NCBI GenBank assembly: GCA_036555065.1
Contig: DATBLZ010000040.1
Location: forward strand, 1 to 64,000
Length of the DNA: 64,000 nucleotides
Source: DATBLZ01 sp036555065
GTDB taxonomy: Bacteria > Pseudomonadota > Gammaproteobacteria > Steroidobacterales > Rariloculaceae
Direction of reading: 5' to 3'
Shown: one piece after another, positions 53,424-62,899 of the stretch
How the letters are laid out: each line of letters begins with the position of its first letter
How positions within the stretch are numbered: the first letter of the stretch is position 1
Made by a program: the position numbers and the translations under genes
The notes under the pieces: generated by a model
The model's input: the letters and a program-made list of their open reading frames with translations, nothing else
What the model was told of the DNA's origin: nothing
Database searches by the model: none

Positions 53424-53535
53424 AGCGCGAGATTCTAACCGATTGAATCTACGCGAATCGTGACGTGGCGCCGCTTTCGCGGTCGAGCGCTTTCATGGAA
53501 AATACGCGCCGACCTTTCGATTCGAAGGAACTTTG

Positions 53536-54705
53536 TTGAACCTCCATGAATATCAGTCGAAGGCTCTCTTCGCTGAATACGGAATTCCGATTCCTAACGG
53601 CCGAGTAGCGGCGAGCCCTGCCGAGGCGCGCGCAGCGGCGGAGGCGCTTGGCGGGAACATTTGGGTCGTTAAGGCGCAGGTGCATGCGGGCGGGCGCGGC
53701 AAAGCCGGCGGCGTCAAGCTTGCGCGCTCGCATGCCGACGTCGAGAAGGCCGCGCGCGCGATGCTCGGCAAACCGCTCGTGACGCGCCAAACCGGCCAAG
53801 AAGGCTTGCCCGTCGACAAGGTGTACGTGGAGCGCGGCTCGAGCATTGCGCGCGAGCTCTATCTCTCGATGCTCGTGGATCGCAGTGCCGAGCGCGTTGC
53901 GATCATCGCTTCGGCGGCAGGCGGCATGGACATCGAGGAGGTCGCCAAGGACACGCCGGAGAAGATCCTCACCGTGAAGCTGCATCCTGTCGGGGGGATT
54001 CAGGACTATCAAACGCGCGAGCTCGGGTTCGGTCTCGGGCTCGTGAAAGAGCAGCAGGCGGCGCTACGCGACATTCTGCGCAAGCTCGTCAGGCTCCTGC
54101 ACGAATGCGACGCGAGTCTCGTCGAGATCAACCCGTTGATCGTGACGACCGACGGCAACGTCGTCGCTCTCGATGCCAAGATTAACATCGAGGACAACGC
54201 CCTATTTCGCCAGGCCAAGCTCGCCGCGATGCGCGACGTCGCTCAGGAGGACGCGCTCGAGCGCCGCGCCCGCGAGCACGACTTGAGCTACGTTTCGCTC
54301 GACGGCAGCATTGCCTGCCTCGTGAACGGCGCGGGCCTCGCGATGGCGACGATGGATCTCATCAAGCTCCACGGCGGCGAGCCGGCGAACTTCCTCGACG
54401 TCGGCGGCGGCGCGACCGCCGAACGCGTCGAGGAGGCGTTCAATATCATTCTCACGAACCGCAAGGTGCGCGCGATTCTCGTCAACATCTTCGGCGGCAT
54501 CGTGCGCTGCGACCTCATCGCCGAGGGCGTCGTCGCCGCGATCAAGAAGGCGGACGTGCGCGTGCCCGTCGTCGTGCGTCTCGAGGGCACGAACGTCGAC
54601 AAGGGCATGGAACAGCTCCGCGCGAGCGGCCTCGCAATCGTCGCGGCGAAGGGCCTCACCGATGCGGCCTCGAAGGCCGTCGAGCTCGCGAGGCGGCCGC
54701 AATGA
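53536..54705 (+). CDS. sucC: Succinyl-CoA synthetase beta subunit
   Basis: 389 residues. Two TTG codons stand in tandem; the second, at 53536, gives the family start (M)NLHEYQSKALF, with GGA six bases upstream. ATP-grasp fold with KAQVHAGGRGKAGGVKL, EINPL and VNIFGGIVRCD. It makes ATP or GTP from succinyl-CoA in the TCA cycle, with SucD. No other TCA gene is adjacent. Confidence 0.97.
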   Translation: MNLHEYQSKALFAEYGIPIPNGRVAASPAEARAAAEALGGNIWVVKAQVHAGGRGKAGGVKLARSHADVEKAARAMLGKPLVTRQTGQEGLPVDKVYVERGSSIARELYLSMLVDRSAERVAIIASAAGGMDIEEVAKDTPEKILTVKLHPVGGIQDYQTRELGFGLGLVKEQQAALRDILRKLVRLLHECDASLVEINPLIVTTDGNVVALDAKINIEDNALFRQAKLAAMRDVAQEDALERRAREHDLSYVSLDGSIACLVNGAGLAMATMDLIKLHGGEPANFLDVGGGATAERVEEAFNIILTNRKVRAILVNIFGGIVRCDLIAEGVVAAIKKADVRVPVVVRLEGTNVDKGMEQLRASGLAIVAAKGLTDAASKAVELARRPQ

Positions 54706-55571
54706 GCGTCCTCGTCAATGCCAACACGCGAGTCGTGTGCCAAGGCCTCACGGGGAAGCAAGGCACCTTTCACACCGAGCAGTGCCTTGCCTACGGCACG
54801 AAGGTCGTCGCAGGCGTGACACCTGGCCGCGGCGGCGAGCGCCATTTGGACTTGCCGGTATTCGACACGGTTGCGCAGGCGCGTGCGGCGACCGGCGCGA
54901 CCGTGAGCATGATCTACGTTCCGGCGCCGTTCGCGGCCGACGCGATCCTCGAGGCAGCGAGCGCAGGCATGGAGCTCGTCGTCTGCATCACCGAAGGCGT
55001 TCCCGTGCTCGACATGGTGCGCGTCAAGGCCGTGCTCAACGACACGGATTGCCGCCTCATCGGGCCCAACTGCCCGGGAATCATCACGCCCGGCGCCTGC
55101 AAGATCGGAATCATGCCCGGAGCCATTCACAAGCCGGGCCGTATCGGCATCGTGTCACGCTCGGGCACGTTGACGTACGAGGCCGTATCGCAGACGACGG
55201 TCCGGGGATTGGGCCAGAGCACGTGCATCGGCATCGGCGGCGACCCCGTGCGCGGCATGAACTTCATCGACTGCCTCATGCTATTCGAAGCTGACGATCA
55301 AACCGACGGCATCATCATGGTCGGCGAGATCGGCGGCGCCGACGAGGAGGCTGCGGCCGAGTTCATCGCGGAAAACGTCACGAAACCGGTCGTTGCCTAC
55401 ATCGCCGGAGTCACGGCGCCGCCGGGCAAGCGCATGGGCCACGCAGGCGCGATCATTGCGGGCGGAAAGGGTACGGCCGTCGAGAAATATGCGGCGCTCG
55501 AGCGTGCCGGCGTGCACACGGTCCGCTCGCTCGCCGACCTCGGTGACACCATGGCCAAGGCACTTGAGTGA
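54702..55571 (+). CDS. sucD: Succinyl-CoA synthetase alpha subunit
   Basis: 289 residues. N-terminal CoA-binding Rossmann domain (VVCQGLTGKQGTFHTEQ), GPNCPGIITP and the phosphohistidine loop MGHAGAIIAGGKGT. ATGA overlap with sucC. Confidence 0.98.
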   Translation: MSVLVNANTRVVCQGLTGKQGTFHTEQCLAYGTKVVAGVTPGRGGERHLDLPVFDTVAQARAATGATVSMIYVPAPFAADAILEAASAGMELVVCITEGVPVLDMVRVKAVLNDTDCRLIGPNCPGIITPGACKIGIMPGAIHKPGRIGIVSRSGTLTYEAVSQTTVRGLGQSTCIGIGGDPVRGMNFIDCLMLFEADDQTDGIIMVGEIGGADEEAAAEFIAENVTKPVVAYIAGVTAPPGKRMGHAGAIIAGGKGTAVEKYAALERAGVHTVRSLADLGDTMAKALE

Positions 55572-57175
55572 GAATTGGGCTTGCCCAGATCAACACGCGC
55601 GTAGGCGCGGTCGACGCTAACGCGAAGAAGGTGCTCGAATACGCGGCGCGCGCGCGCGACGCGCACGATTGCGACCTCGTCTTGTTCCCGGAGCTCACGC
55701 TTTGCGGGTACCCACCCGAGGATCTGCTGCTGCATCACGGCCTGCGCTCGCGTGTCGCAACTGCATTTGCAGAGGTCAGGGACGACGTGCGCGGAATCGC
55801 GGTCTATCTCGGCTACCCGGAATACGTCGGGAACGTCATTTACAACAGCGCGGCCTTGCTCCGCGACGGCAGAGTGCTCGCGAATCACCGCAAGGTCGCC
55901 TTGCCCAACTACGCCGTATTCGACGAGAAGCGGTGGTTTCAACCGGGCGAGGGCGCGACGGTCGTCGAGCTCGGCGGTCATGCCCTCGGCCTGCTCATCT
56001 GCGAGGACGTCTGGCTGCCGGCGCCGTGCCGCGCTCCGGCCAAAGCGGGCGCGCAGGCGATCCTCGTGATCAACGGCTCGCCGTTTCATATGGCGCAACA
56101 GGCGGTGCGCGAGCAGGTGCTGGCGGAGCGCGCCAAAGAGAACTCGCTGCCGTTGCTGTACTTGAACATGGTCGGAGGACAAGACGAGCTCGTTTTCGAT
56201 GGGGGCTCGGTCGTCGTCGACGCCGCGGGCGAGGTTCGGTTCCGCGCGCCGGCGTTCGCGGAAGGGCTCTACGTCATCGAGCTCGACCGGCGAGGCGAGA
56301 AGCTCGTGCCGCGCGCGGCGGACGTCGCGCCGATTCCGCCGCTCGTCGAGCGCGTTTATCGCGCGCTCGTCCTCGGCACGCGCGACTACGTCGACAAGAA
56401 CGGCTTTCGCGGGGTCGTGCTCGGGCTTTCGGGGGGGGTGGATTCGGCGTTGACGTTGACGGTCGCCGTCGATGCGCTCGGCGCTGAGCGCGTGCACGCA
56501 GTCATGATGCCGTCGCGCTTCACGGCGGCGATGAGCCGCGAGGACGCCGCCGCGCAGGCGCGGAGCCTCGGCGTGCGCTTCGACGTGCTGCCTATCGAAG
56601 GCATGGTCGGAGCCGTCGAGGAAACTCTCAAGGAGGTGTTCAAAGGCCGCGCGCGCGACGTGACGGAGGAAAACATCCAAGCGAGGTGCCGCGGCATCCT
56701 GTTGATGGCGATCTCGAACAAGCTCGGCGAAATGCTGTTGACGACCGGTAACAAGAGCGAGATGGCCGTCGGTTACGCGACGCTTTACGGGGACATGGCG
56801 GGCGGCTTCGCGCCGCTCAAGGACTGCAGCAAGACGCTCGTCTATTCGCTCGCCACGTACCGCAACGGTTTGGCCCCCGTGATACCGAAGCGCGTCATCG
56901 AACGCGCGCCGAGCGCGGAGTTGGCGCCCGACCAAAAGGACTCCGACACGCTGCCGCCGTACGCGATCCTGGACGCAATCCTCGAGGCATTCATAGAGCA
57001 CGACGACTCGGTCGAGCAGATCGTCGAGCGCGGTTTCGATCGGGCCACGGTCGTCAAAGTGCTGAACATGGTGAAGCGCGCCGAATACAAGCGCCGGCAA
57101 GCGCCGCCGGGCGTGCGTGTCAGCAATCGCGCCTTCGGCCGCGACTGGCGCTACCCGATCACGTCGGGCTATTGA
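55568..57175 (+). CDS. nadE: Glutamine-dependent NAD+ synthetase
   Basis: 535 residues from GTG at 55568, overlapping the sucD stop by GTGA. An N-terminal nitrilase-type glutaminase has its Glu in PELTLCGYPPEDLL, Lys in NHRKVALPNY and Cys in LLICEDVWLP. The C-terminal NAD synthase domain has the P-loop LGLSGGVDSALTL and TTGNKSEMAVGY. It amidates nicotinate adenine dinucleotide using glutamine. It converges with bamD, overlapping by 7 bp. Confidence 0.97.
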   Translation: MRIGLAQINTRVGAVDANAKKVLEYAARARDAHDCDLVLFPELTLCGYPPEDLLLHHGLRSRVATAFAEVRDDVRGIAVYLGYPEYVGNVIYNSAALLRDGRVLANHRKVALPNYAVFDEKRWFQPGEGATVVELGGHALGLLICEDVWLPAPCRAPAKAGAQAILVINGSPFHMAQQAVREQVLAERAKENSLPLLYLNMVGGQDELVFDGGSVVVDAAGEVRFRAPAFAEGLYVIELDRRGEKLVPRAADVAPIPPLVERVYRALVLGTRDYVDKNGFRGVVLGLSGGVDSALTLTVAVDALGAERVHAVMMPSRFTAAMSREDAAAQARSLGVRFDVLPIEGMVGAVEETLKEVFKGRARDVTEENIQARCRGILLMAISNKLGEMLLTTGNKSEMAVGYATLYGDMAGGFAPLKDCSKTLVYSLATYRNGLAPVIPKRVIERAPSAELAPDQKDSDTLPPYAILDAILEAFIEHDDSVEQIVERGFDRATVVKVLNMVKRAEYKRRQAPPGVRVSNRAFGRDWRYPITSGY

Positions 57176-57957
57176 CTCGTCGGTGCCTGGTCGTCGGGCG
57201 CAAGCTGCGCCGTTGCGGTCTCGTCGCCGAAGGATTCGCTGAGCACGCGCTCGGCGTCGGCTGCGAGGTCGTTCATGCCGAGCTCGGTGTAGGCTATCGC
57301 CATGAGATGCAAAGACTCCTCGAGCTCCGGAGCGCCCGGATAGCGCTCGATTGCGTATTTCGCGCGGCTCACGGCGGCCACGTACGCGCCACGGTCGATG
57401 TAGTACTGCGCTACGTGGTTCTCGTACGCGGCTAAACGATTGCGCAGGAAGACCATACGCCGGCTCGCGTCCTCGACGTATCGGCTGTCCGGAAAGCGGC
57501 GGATGAGCTCTTGAAACGTCGAGAAAGCGAGCAGCGTGTCCTTGGGTGGCCGCATCGTGAGATCGACCCTAAACATCTTCTCGAGGATGTTGGGCGCTTC
57601 GTCGAAGTAGACGAGCCCTTTCATGTACAAGCAGTAGTCGACGTGCGGGTGCGTTGGATTCTCGCGCTCGAACTCTTCGGCTGCGTCGATCGCGGAGTCG
57701 GGCTGTTGGCTGCGCCAATATAGATATATGAGATCGAGCTTCGCTTGACGCGTTACGTTGGCGAACGGATAACGCGCCTCGAGCTGCGTGAAGTACTCCG
57801 TGGCGCCGATATAATTGCCGGCGTCCATAGCGCCCCGGCCGCGGTCGTAGAAGCCCTCGGCGCCGTAATCCTGCACGGCGTCGCGGCGATTGCCGCAACC
57901 GCCGACGAAACCGATCGCGAAGGCAACGAAGGCGAAGTGCTTGATAACGCTCGACAT
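57169..57957 (-). CDS. bamD: Outer membrane protein assembly factor BamD
   Basis: 262 residues. A lipoprotein signal ends in GFVGGC with Cys21, and five TPR-like repeats follow (YDRGRGAMDAGNYIGATEYF, PHVDYCLYMKGLVYF and others). Essential BAM complex lipoprotein. The gene is divergent from rluD, as in many gammaproteobacteria. Confidence 0.96.
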   Translation of the reverse strand: MSSVIKHFAFVAFAIGFVGGCGNRRDAVQDYGAEGFYDRGRGAMDAGNYIGATEYFTQLEARYPFANVTRQAKLDLIYLYWRSQQPDSAIDAAEEFERENPTHPHVDYCLYMKGLVYFDEAPNILEKMFRVDLTMRPPKDTLLAFSTFQELIRRFPDSRYVEDASRRMVFLRNRLAAYENHVAQYYIDRGAYVAAVSRAKYAIERYPGAPELEESLHLMAIAYTELGMNDLAADAERVLSESFGDETATAQLAPDDQAPTSQ

Positions 57958-57986
57958 TGTCCGTCACAGGTCGAAACCGACGATAA

Positions 57987-57994
57987 AGTATAGC
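57987..57994. promoter_or_regulatory. Overlapping -10 elements of divergent bamD and rluD
   Basis: In the 64-bp bamD-rluD gap, TATACT on the minus strand (57987-57992) and TATAGC on the plus strand (57989-57994) overlap. -35 elements are weak on both strands, so the sites are tentative. Confidence 0.35.
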
Positions 57995-58021
57995 GGAACT
58001 CTCCCGGGCGAAAGCTTAACA

Positions 58022-58987
58022 ATGGCTCATGTGTTTCAACGCTTGACCGTTCCAAAGGAATTCGCGGGCCGGCGCCTGGACCAGGCCGCCGCGGCGCTGC
58101 TGACCGAGTTTTCTCGAAGCCGGCTCAAGCAATGGATCGAGGCGGGGCAGCTCACGATCGGCGGAGTGGCGATGGCGCCGAAAACGCGGCTCAAGGGTGG
58201 CGAGGAGCTCGTGCTCGACGCGACCCTCTCGCCCGCGGCGGGCGTCGCGCCCGAGCCCATCGCGCTCACGGTCGTGCATGCGGACCCGGCGCTCTTCATC
58301 GTCGATAAACCCGCCGGCCTCGTCGTTCATCCGGGCGCGGGCAATCCGGCGGGGACGCTGCAAAACGCGCTGCTCAATCTCGACCCCGCGCTCGCGGCGC
58401 TGCCGCGTGCCGGCCTCGTGCATCGACTCGACAAGGATACGAGCGGACTGCTCGTCGTCGCGCGGACCCTGCGCGCGCAGCAGCTCTTGGCGCGCGCGAT
58501 CGAGCGCCGCAAGATCGGGCGCGTTTATCAAGCGATTTGCCAGGGCGCCTTGACGGGGGGCGGCACGATCGACGCGCCGATCGCGCGGCATCCGCGCGAG
58601 CGCACGAAAATGGCCGTGCGCGAGTCGGGGCGAGCAGCCCGCACGCACTATCGTGTGCTCGAGCGATTTCGCGCCCACACGCACGTGGAAGTCGCGCTCG
58701 ATTCCGGTCGCACGCATCAGATCCGTGTGCACATGGCTTATATACGCGCACCGCTCGTCGGCGATCCCGTTTATGGAGGCCGTCCGCGCTTCCCGCCCGC
58801 GCCGTCCGAGCATCTGCGCGAGACGCTGCAACAATTCCGCCGGCAGGCGTTGCATGCGGCCCGTTTGACGCTCGCTCACCCGGAGACTGGCGCGCTCGTG
58901 ACCTTCGAAAGCCGGTTGCCCAACGACATGGCTGCGCTGCTCGAAGCATTGCAGAGCGATCGCGATGGCGCCGAGGCCCGTCGATGA
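58022..58987 (+). CDS. rluD: 23S rRNA pseudouridine synthase RluD
   Basis: 321 residues from ATG at 58022. An N-terminal S4 domain (RRLDQAAAALLTEFSRSRLKQW) is followed by the RluA-type catalytic domain with Asp in HRLDKDTSGLLVVART, plus DKPAGLVVHPG and GRTHQIRVHMAY. It modifies helix 69 uridines of 23S rRNA. An upstream frame to 57890 lies in bamD and is not used. Confidence 0.96.
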   Translation: MAHVFQRLTVPKEFAGRRLDQAAAALLTEFSRSRLKQWIEAGQLTIGGVAMAPKTRLKGGEELVLDATLSPAAGVAPEPIALTVVHADPALFIVDKPAGLVVHPGAGNPAGTLQNALLNLDPALAALPRAGLVHRLDKDTSGLLVVARTLRAQQLLARAIERRKIGRVYQAICQGALTGGGTIDAPIARHPRERTKMAVRESGRAARTHYRVLERFRAHTHVEVALDSGRTHQIRVHMAYIRAPLVGDPVYGGRPRFPPAPSEHLRETLQQFRRQALHAARLTLAHPETGALVTFESRLPNDMAALLEALQSDRDGAEARR

Positions 58988-59721
58988 AGGCCGGAGGAAT
59001 CTTTCCCGATTGGCCCGCGCCGGCATGCGTGCGCGCCGTCGCCACCGAGCGCGGCGGTGGCGTCAGCATCGGGCGTTACGCGAGTTTCAATCTCGCGGCC
59101 CACGTCGGCGATACCGCGGACGCGGTGCGCGAGAACCGGCGCCGGCTCGTCCAGGGTCTCAAGCTGCCGAGCGAGCCCGTGTGGCTCGATCAGGTTCATG
59201 GCGCGCGCATTGCCGATCTCGACGCCGCTCCCGCGGGCCCGGCCGATGGCGCCGTGACGCGAAGGCCAGGCATCGTCTGCGTGATTCTGACCGCCGACTG
59301 CCTGCCCGTGCTGCTCACGGATCGCGCCGGCACGCGCGTCGGCGCCGCGCACGGCGGTTGGCGCGGCCTCGCCGCGGGCGTTCTGCCCGCGATCGTCGCC
59401 GCAATGGGCCTTCCTGCGCGGGAGGTCCTTGCCTGGCTCGGTCCCGCGATCGGGCCGGAAGCTTACGAAGTCGGTGCCGAGGTTCGGGAGGCATTCCTCG
59501 CGCGCGATCCGGCGGCGAGCGCCGCGTTCGCTGCCAACGCGCGGGGACGCTGGCAGGCCGACCTCTATGCGCTCGCACGCCTGAGTCTCGCCGCGGCGGG
59601 GGTCACGGCCATTTATGGCGGGGGATTCTGCACCGCGACGGATGCCGAGCGGTTCTTCTCGCACCGCCGCGAGGCCCCGTGTGGACGCATGGCGAGCCTG
59701 ATCTGGCTCGAGCCGCGTTGA
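58984..59721 (+). CDS. pgeF: YfiH/PgeF family protein (peptidoglycan editing factor/laccase-domain)
   Basis: 245 residues from ATG at 58984 (ATGA overlap with rluD). The metal-site motifs are present: QVHGARI, TADCLPVLL, GAAHGGWRGL and FSHRRE. In E. coli PgeF keeps L-Ser out of the muropeptide at the MurC step; other relatives act as purine nucleosidases. The rluD-pgeF-clpB order matches E. coli. Confidence 0.94.
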   Translation: MKAGGIFPDWPAPACVRAVATERGGGVSIGRYASFNLAAHVGDTADAVRENRRRLVQGLKLPSEPVWLDQVHGARIADLDAAPAGPADGAVTRRPGIVCVILTADCLPVLLTDRAGTRVGAAHGGWRGLAAGVLPAIVAAMGLPAREVLAWLGPAIGPEAYEVGAEVREAFLARDPAASAAFAANARGRWQADLYALARLSLAAAGVTAIYGGGFCTATDAERFFSHRREAPCGRMASLIWLEPR

Positions 59722-59745
59722 TATTGATGTCCCCCACCCCCATGT
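59718..59745 (+). promoter_or_regulatory. Sigma-32 heat-shock promoter of clpB
   Basis: TTGATA (59718-59723) and CCCCATGT (59738-59745), spacer 14 bp, fit the sigma-32 consensus CTTGAAA/CCCCATnT; the -10 is full consensus. It overlaps the pgeF stop and lies 37 bases before the clpB ATG. Confidence 0.8.
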
Positions 59746-59781
59746 CGTAAGCCCATAACGGGCCCGGAGCGTCGCACGCCA

Positions 59782-62379
59782 ATGCGCATGGACAAACTCA
59801 CGACTAGGTTCCAGCAGGCACTGCAGGACGCTCAGTCATTCGCAGTCGGCAAGGACCATCAGTTCATCGAGCCGATCCATCTCATGAACGCGCTCCTCGA
59901 GCAGGAGGGCGGCGGCATCGGCGCGCTGCTCGTCAAGGCAGGCGTCGACATGAACCAACTGCGCTCGAAGCTCGGCCAGGCGCTCGAGCGGTTGCCGAGC
60001 GTCGAGGGCACGCCCGGCGAGCTGCATATTTCGAGCGACCTCAGCAAGGTTCTCAACATCATGGACAAGCTCGCGCAGAAGCGCGGCGATGCCTACATCG
60101 CGAGCGAGTTGTTCATTCTCGCAGCGCTCGAGGCACGCGGCGAGCTCGGCCGGATTCTCGAGCAATGCGGAGCGGTCAAAGGCGCGATCGAGAAAGCGCT
60201 CCAGGACATCGGCGGCGGCGCCAAGGTCGAGGACCCGAATGCCGAGGATCTGCGCCAAGCGCTCGCGAAATATACGATCGATCTGACCGAGCGGGCCGAG
60301 CAAGGCAAGCTCGATCCCGTGATCGGCCGCGACGACGAGATTCGCCGCACGATTCAGGTCCTACAGCGGCGCACGAAGAACAACCCCGTGCTCATCGGCG
60401 AGCCCGGCGTCGGCAAGACGGCTATCGTCGAAGGTCTCGCGCAACGCATCGTCAACGGCCAGGTGCCCGAGGGACTCAAGTCGAAGCGCGTGCTGTCGCT
60501 CGACATGGGCGCGTTGATCGCCGGCGCGAAGTTCCGCGGCGAGTTCGAGGAACGTCTCAAGGCCGTGCTCAACGATCTCGCCAAGCAAGAAGGCCAGATC
60601 ATCCTGTTCATCGACGAGCTGCACACGATGGTCGGCGCCGGCAAAGCGGAAGGCGCGATCGACGCAGGCAACATGTTGAAGCCCGCGCTCGCGCGCGGCG
60701 AGCTCCATTGCGTCGGCGCCACGACGCTCGACGAGTACCGCAAGTACGTCGAGAAGGACGCGGCGCTCGAGCGGCGCTTTCAGAAGGTGCTCGTCGACGA
60801 GCCGTCGGTCGAGGACACGATCGCGATCCTCCGGGGCCTCAAGGAACGTTACGCCGTGCATCACCGGGTCGAGATCACGGATCCGGCGATCGTCGCGGCC
60901 GCGACGCTCTCGCATCGCTACATCAGCGATCGCCAGTTGCCCGACAAAGCCATCGACTTGATCGACGAGGCGGCCTCGCGCATCCGCATGGAGATGGACT
61001 CGAAGCCCGAGGAGATGGACCGCCTCGAGCGCCGGCTCATCCAGCTCAAGATCGAACGCGAGGCGCTCAAGAAGGAGTCCGACGAGGCCTCGAAGCGGCG
61101 CTTCGGCGATCTCGAGACGCAGATCGCGAAGCTCGACAGGGAGTTCGCGGACTTGGACGAGGTGTGGAAAGCCGAGAAGGCGGTCGCCCAGAGCGAGGCG
61201 CAGATCAAGGAGGAGCTCGAGCGCGTGCGCGCCGAGCTCGAGAAGGCCCGGCGCGGCCAGGACCTCGCGCGCATGGCCGAGCTCCAGTACGGCAAGATTC
61301 CCGAGCTCGAGCGCCGGCTCGAGCAGGCGCAGCGCGCGGAGCGCGAAGGGCAGAACAAGCTGCTGCGCAACAAGGTCACGGACGAGGAGGTTGCCGAGGT
61401 CGTCTCGAAATGGACGGGCATCCCGGTCGCCAAGATGCTCGAGGGCGAGAAGGACAAGCTGCTGCGCATGGAGCAGCACCTCGAGGCGCGTGTCGTCGGT
61501 CAAAGCGAGGCTCTCGCCACGGTCGCGAACGCGATTCGGCGCGCGCGCTCCGGCCTCGCAGATCCGAATCGGCCGAACGGCTCCTTTCTATTTCTCGGCC
61601 CCACCGGCGTCGGCAAGACCGAGCTCACGAAGGCGCTCGCCGCATTCCTGTTCGACACCGAAGAGGCCATGGTCCGCATCGACATGTCGGAGTTCATGGA
61701 AAAGCACTCGGTCGCGCGGCTCATCGGCGCGCCGCCGGGCTACGTCGGCTACGAGGAGGGCGGTTACCTCACCGAGGCCGTGCGCCGCAAGCCGTACTCG
61801 GTCGTGCTGCTCGACGAGGTCGAGAAGGCGCACCCCGACGTCTTCAACGTGCTGCTGCAAGTGCTCGACGACGGCCGGCTCACGGATGGCCAAGGCCGCA
61901 CCGTCGATTTCCGCAACACGGTCATCGTCATGACTTCGAACTTGGGCAGTCAGCGCATCCAGGAGCTCGCGGGCGCGGCAAACTACGCGCGTATGAAGGC
62001 CGAGGTCATGGAAATCGTCGGCCAGCACTTCCGCCCGGAGTTCATCAACCGCGTCGACGACGTCGTCGTGTTCCATCCGCTCGAGGCCGAGCACATCCGT
62101 CGCATCGTCGACATCCAGCTCGAATACTTGCGCAGGCGCCTTGGCGACCGTGACATCGCGCTTGCGCTCGATCCCGCGGCCCGCGACCGGCTCGCGCAAG
62201 CGGGCTTCGACCCGGTTTACGGGGCGCGGCCGCTCAAGCGCGCGATCCAGCAGCAATTGGAGAATCCGCTCGCAGAGCGTATCCTGCGCGGCGATTTCGC
62301 GCCCGGCGACACGATCCGCGTGGTCGTCGACGGCGATGCGCTGGGGTTCAAGAAGGGCGTGAAAGAGCAGGCCGCGTAG
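59782..62379 (+). CDS. clpB: ATP-dependent disaggregase ClpB
   Basis: 865 residues: Clp-N domain (FQQALQDAQSFAVGKDH), first AAA+ module with Walker A GEPGVGKT, a long coiled-coil middle domain (about residues 405-530, rich in Glu/Arg/Leu), and a second AAA+ module with GPTGVGKT. No IGF/L loop for ClpP, as expected for ClpB. It rescues aggregated proteins with DnaK. A MDK start two residues in is also possible. Confidence 0.98.
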   Translation: MRMDKLTTRFQQALQDAQSFAVGKDHQFIEPIHLMNALLEQEGGGIGALLVKAGVDMNQLRSKLGQALERLPSVEGTPGELHISSDLSKVLNIMDKLAQKRGDAYIASELFILAALEARGELGRILEQCGAVKGAIEKALQDIGGGAKVEDPNAEDLRQALAKYTIDLTERAEQGKLDPVIGRDDEIRRTIQVLQRRTKNNPVLIGEPGVGKTAIVEGLAQRIVNGQVPEGLKSKRVLSLDMGALIAGAKFRGEFEERLKAVLNDLAKQEGQIILFIDELHTMVGAGKAEGAIDAGNMLKPALARGELHCVGATTLDEYRKYVEKDAALERRFQKVLVDEPSVEDTIAILRGLKERYAVHHRVEITDPAIVAAATLSHRYISDRQLPDKAIDLIDEAASRIRMEMDSKPEEMDRLERRLIQLKIEREALKKESDEASKRRFGDLETQIAKLDREFADLDEVWKAEKAVAQSEAQIKEELERVRAELEKARRGQDLARMAELQYGKIPELERRLEQAQRAEREGQNKLLRNKVTDEEVAEVVSKWTGIPVAKMLEGEKDKLLRMEQHLEARVVGQSEALATVANAIRRARSGLADPNRPNGSFLFLGPTGVGKTELTKALAAFLFDTEEAMVRIDMSEFMEKHSVARLIGAPPGYVGYEEGGYLTEAVRRKPYSVVLLDEVEKAHPDVFNVLLQVLDDGRLTDGQGRTVDFRNTVIVMTSNLGSQRIQELAGAANYARMKAEVMEIVGQHFRPEFINRVDDVVVFHPLEAEHIRRIVDIQLEYLRRRLGDRDIALALDPAARDRLAQAGFDPVYGARPLKRAIQQQLENPLAERILRGDFAPGDTIRVVVDGDALGFKKGVKEQAA

Positions 62380-62385
62380 AGGACC

Positions 62386-62799
62386 ATGCCGATCTACGAG
62401 TATCGCTGCGGTGCCTGTGGGCACCACCTCGAAGCCTTGCAGAAGATGAGCGAGGCGCCGTTGCGTAAGTGCCCCGACTGCGGCAGGTCGCAGTTGCGCC
62501 GCCTCGTGTCCGCGCCGCAGTTTCGGTTGAAGGGCGAGGGCTGGTACGAGACCGATTTCAAAAACAAGAACGAGACCAAGCGCAACCTGGTCGGCGGCGA
62601 GTCGGCCGAAGTCGAAGCGAAAAGCGGCAGCGGCAACGACAGCGCGGCGAAACCGGATGTGCCGAAGGACGGCGCGGCGGCGAAGGCCGACGGCGGCGAC
62701 GCCGCCGGCGCGAAGCCGAAAGCCGAGCCGGCAAAAGCCGGCGGGCGCGCGAAGAAACCGGCCTCGCGATTGCGCGCGACGCGATCGGCGCGGCGCTAG
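62386..62799 (+). CDS. FmdB-family zinc-ribbon protein
   Basis: 137 residues. The N-terminal zinc ribbon is MPIYEYRCGACGHHLE then CPDCGRS (two CxxC pairs). Residues 40-60 match the family tail (APQFRLKGEGWYETDFK). The last 70 residues are low-complexity Ala/Lys/Gly, longer than usual. No function is known; the gene commonly precedes aspS, as it does here. Confidence 0.92.
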   Translation: MPIYEYRCGACGHHLEALQKMSEAPLRKCPDCGRSQLRRLVSAPQFRLKGEGWYETDFKNKNETKRNLVGGESAEVEAKSGSGNDSAAKPDVPKDGAAAKADGGDAAGAKPKAEPAKAGGRAKKPASRLRATRSARR

Positions 62800-62899
62800 C
62801 GCGCCTTGCGCCACTGTTCGCTTACCCGTAACATCGCGGGCCTCTCAAGGCGTCACGCCACCTTTCAATTCAATAGGTTAGGCTCAAGGGACTCGAGCG

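Noticed and set aside
57958..58021. Possible tRNA or small RNA between bamD and rluD
   Set aside because: No cloverleaf or T-loop sequence; the 64 bases are explained by divergent promoters.
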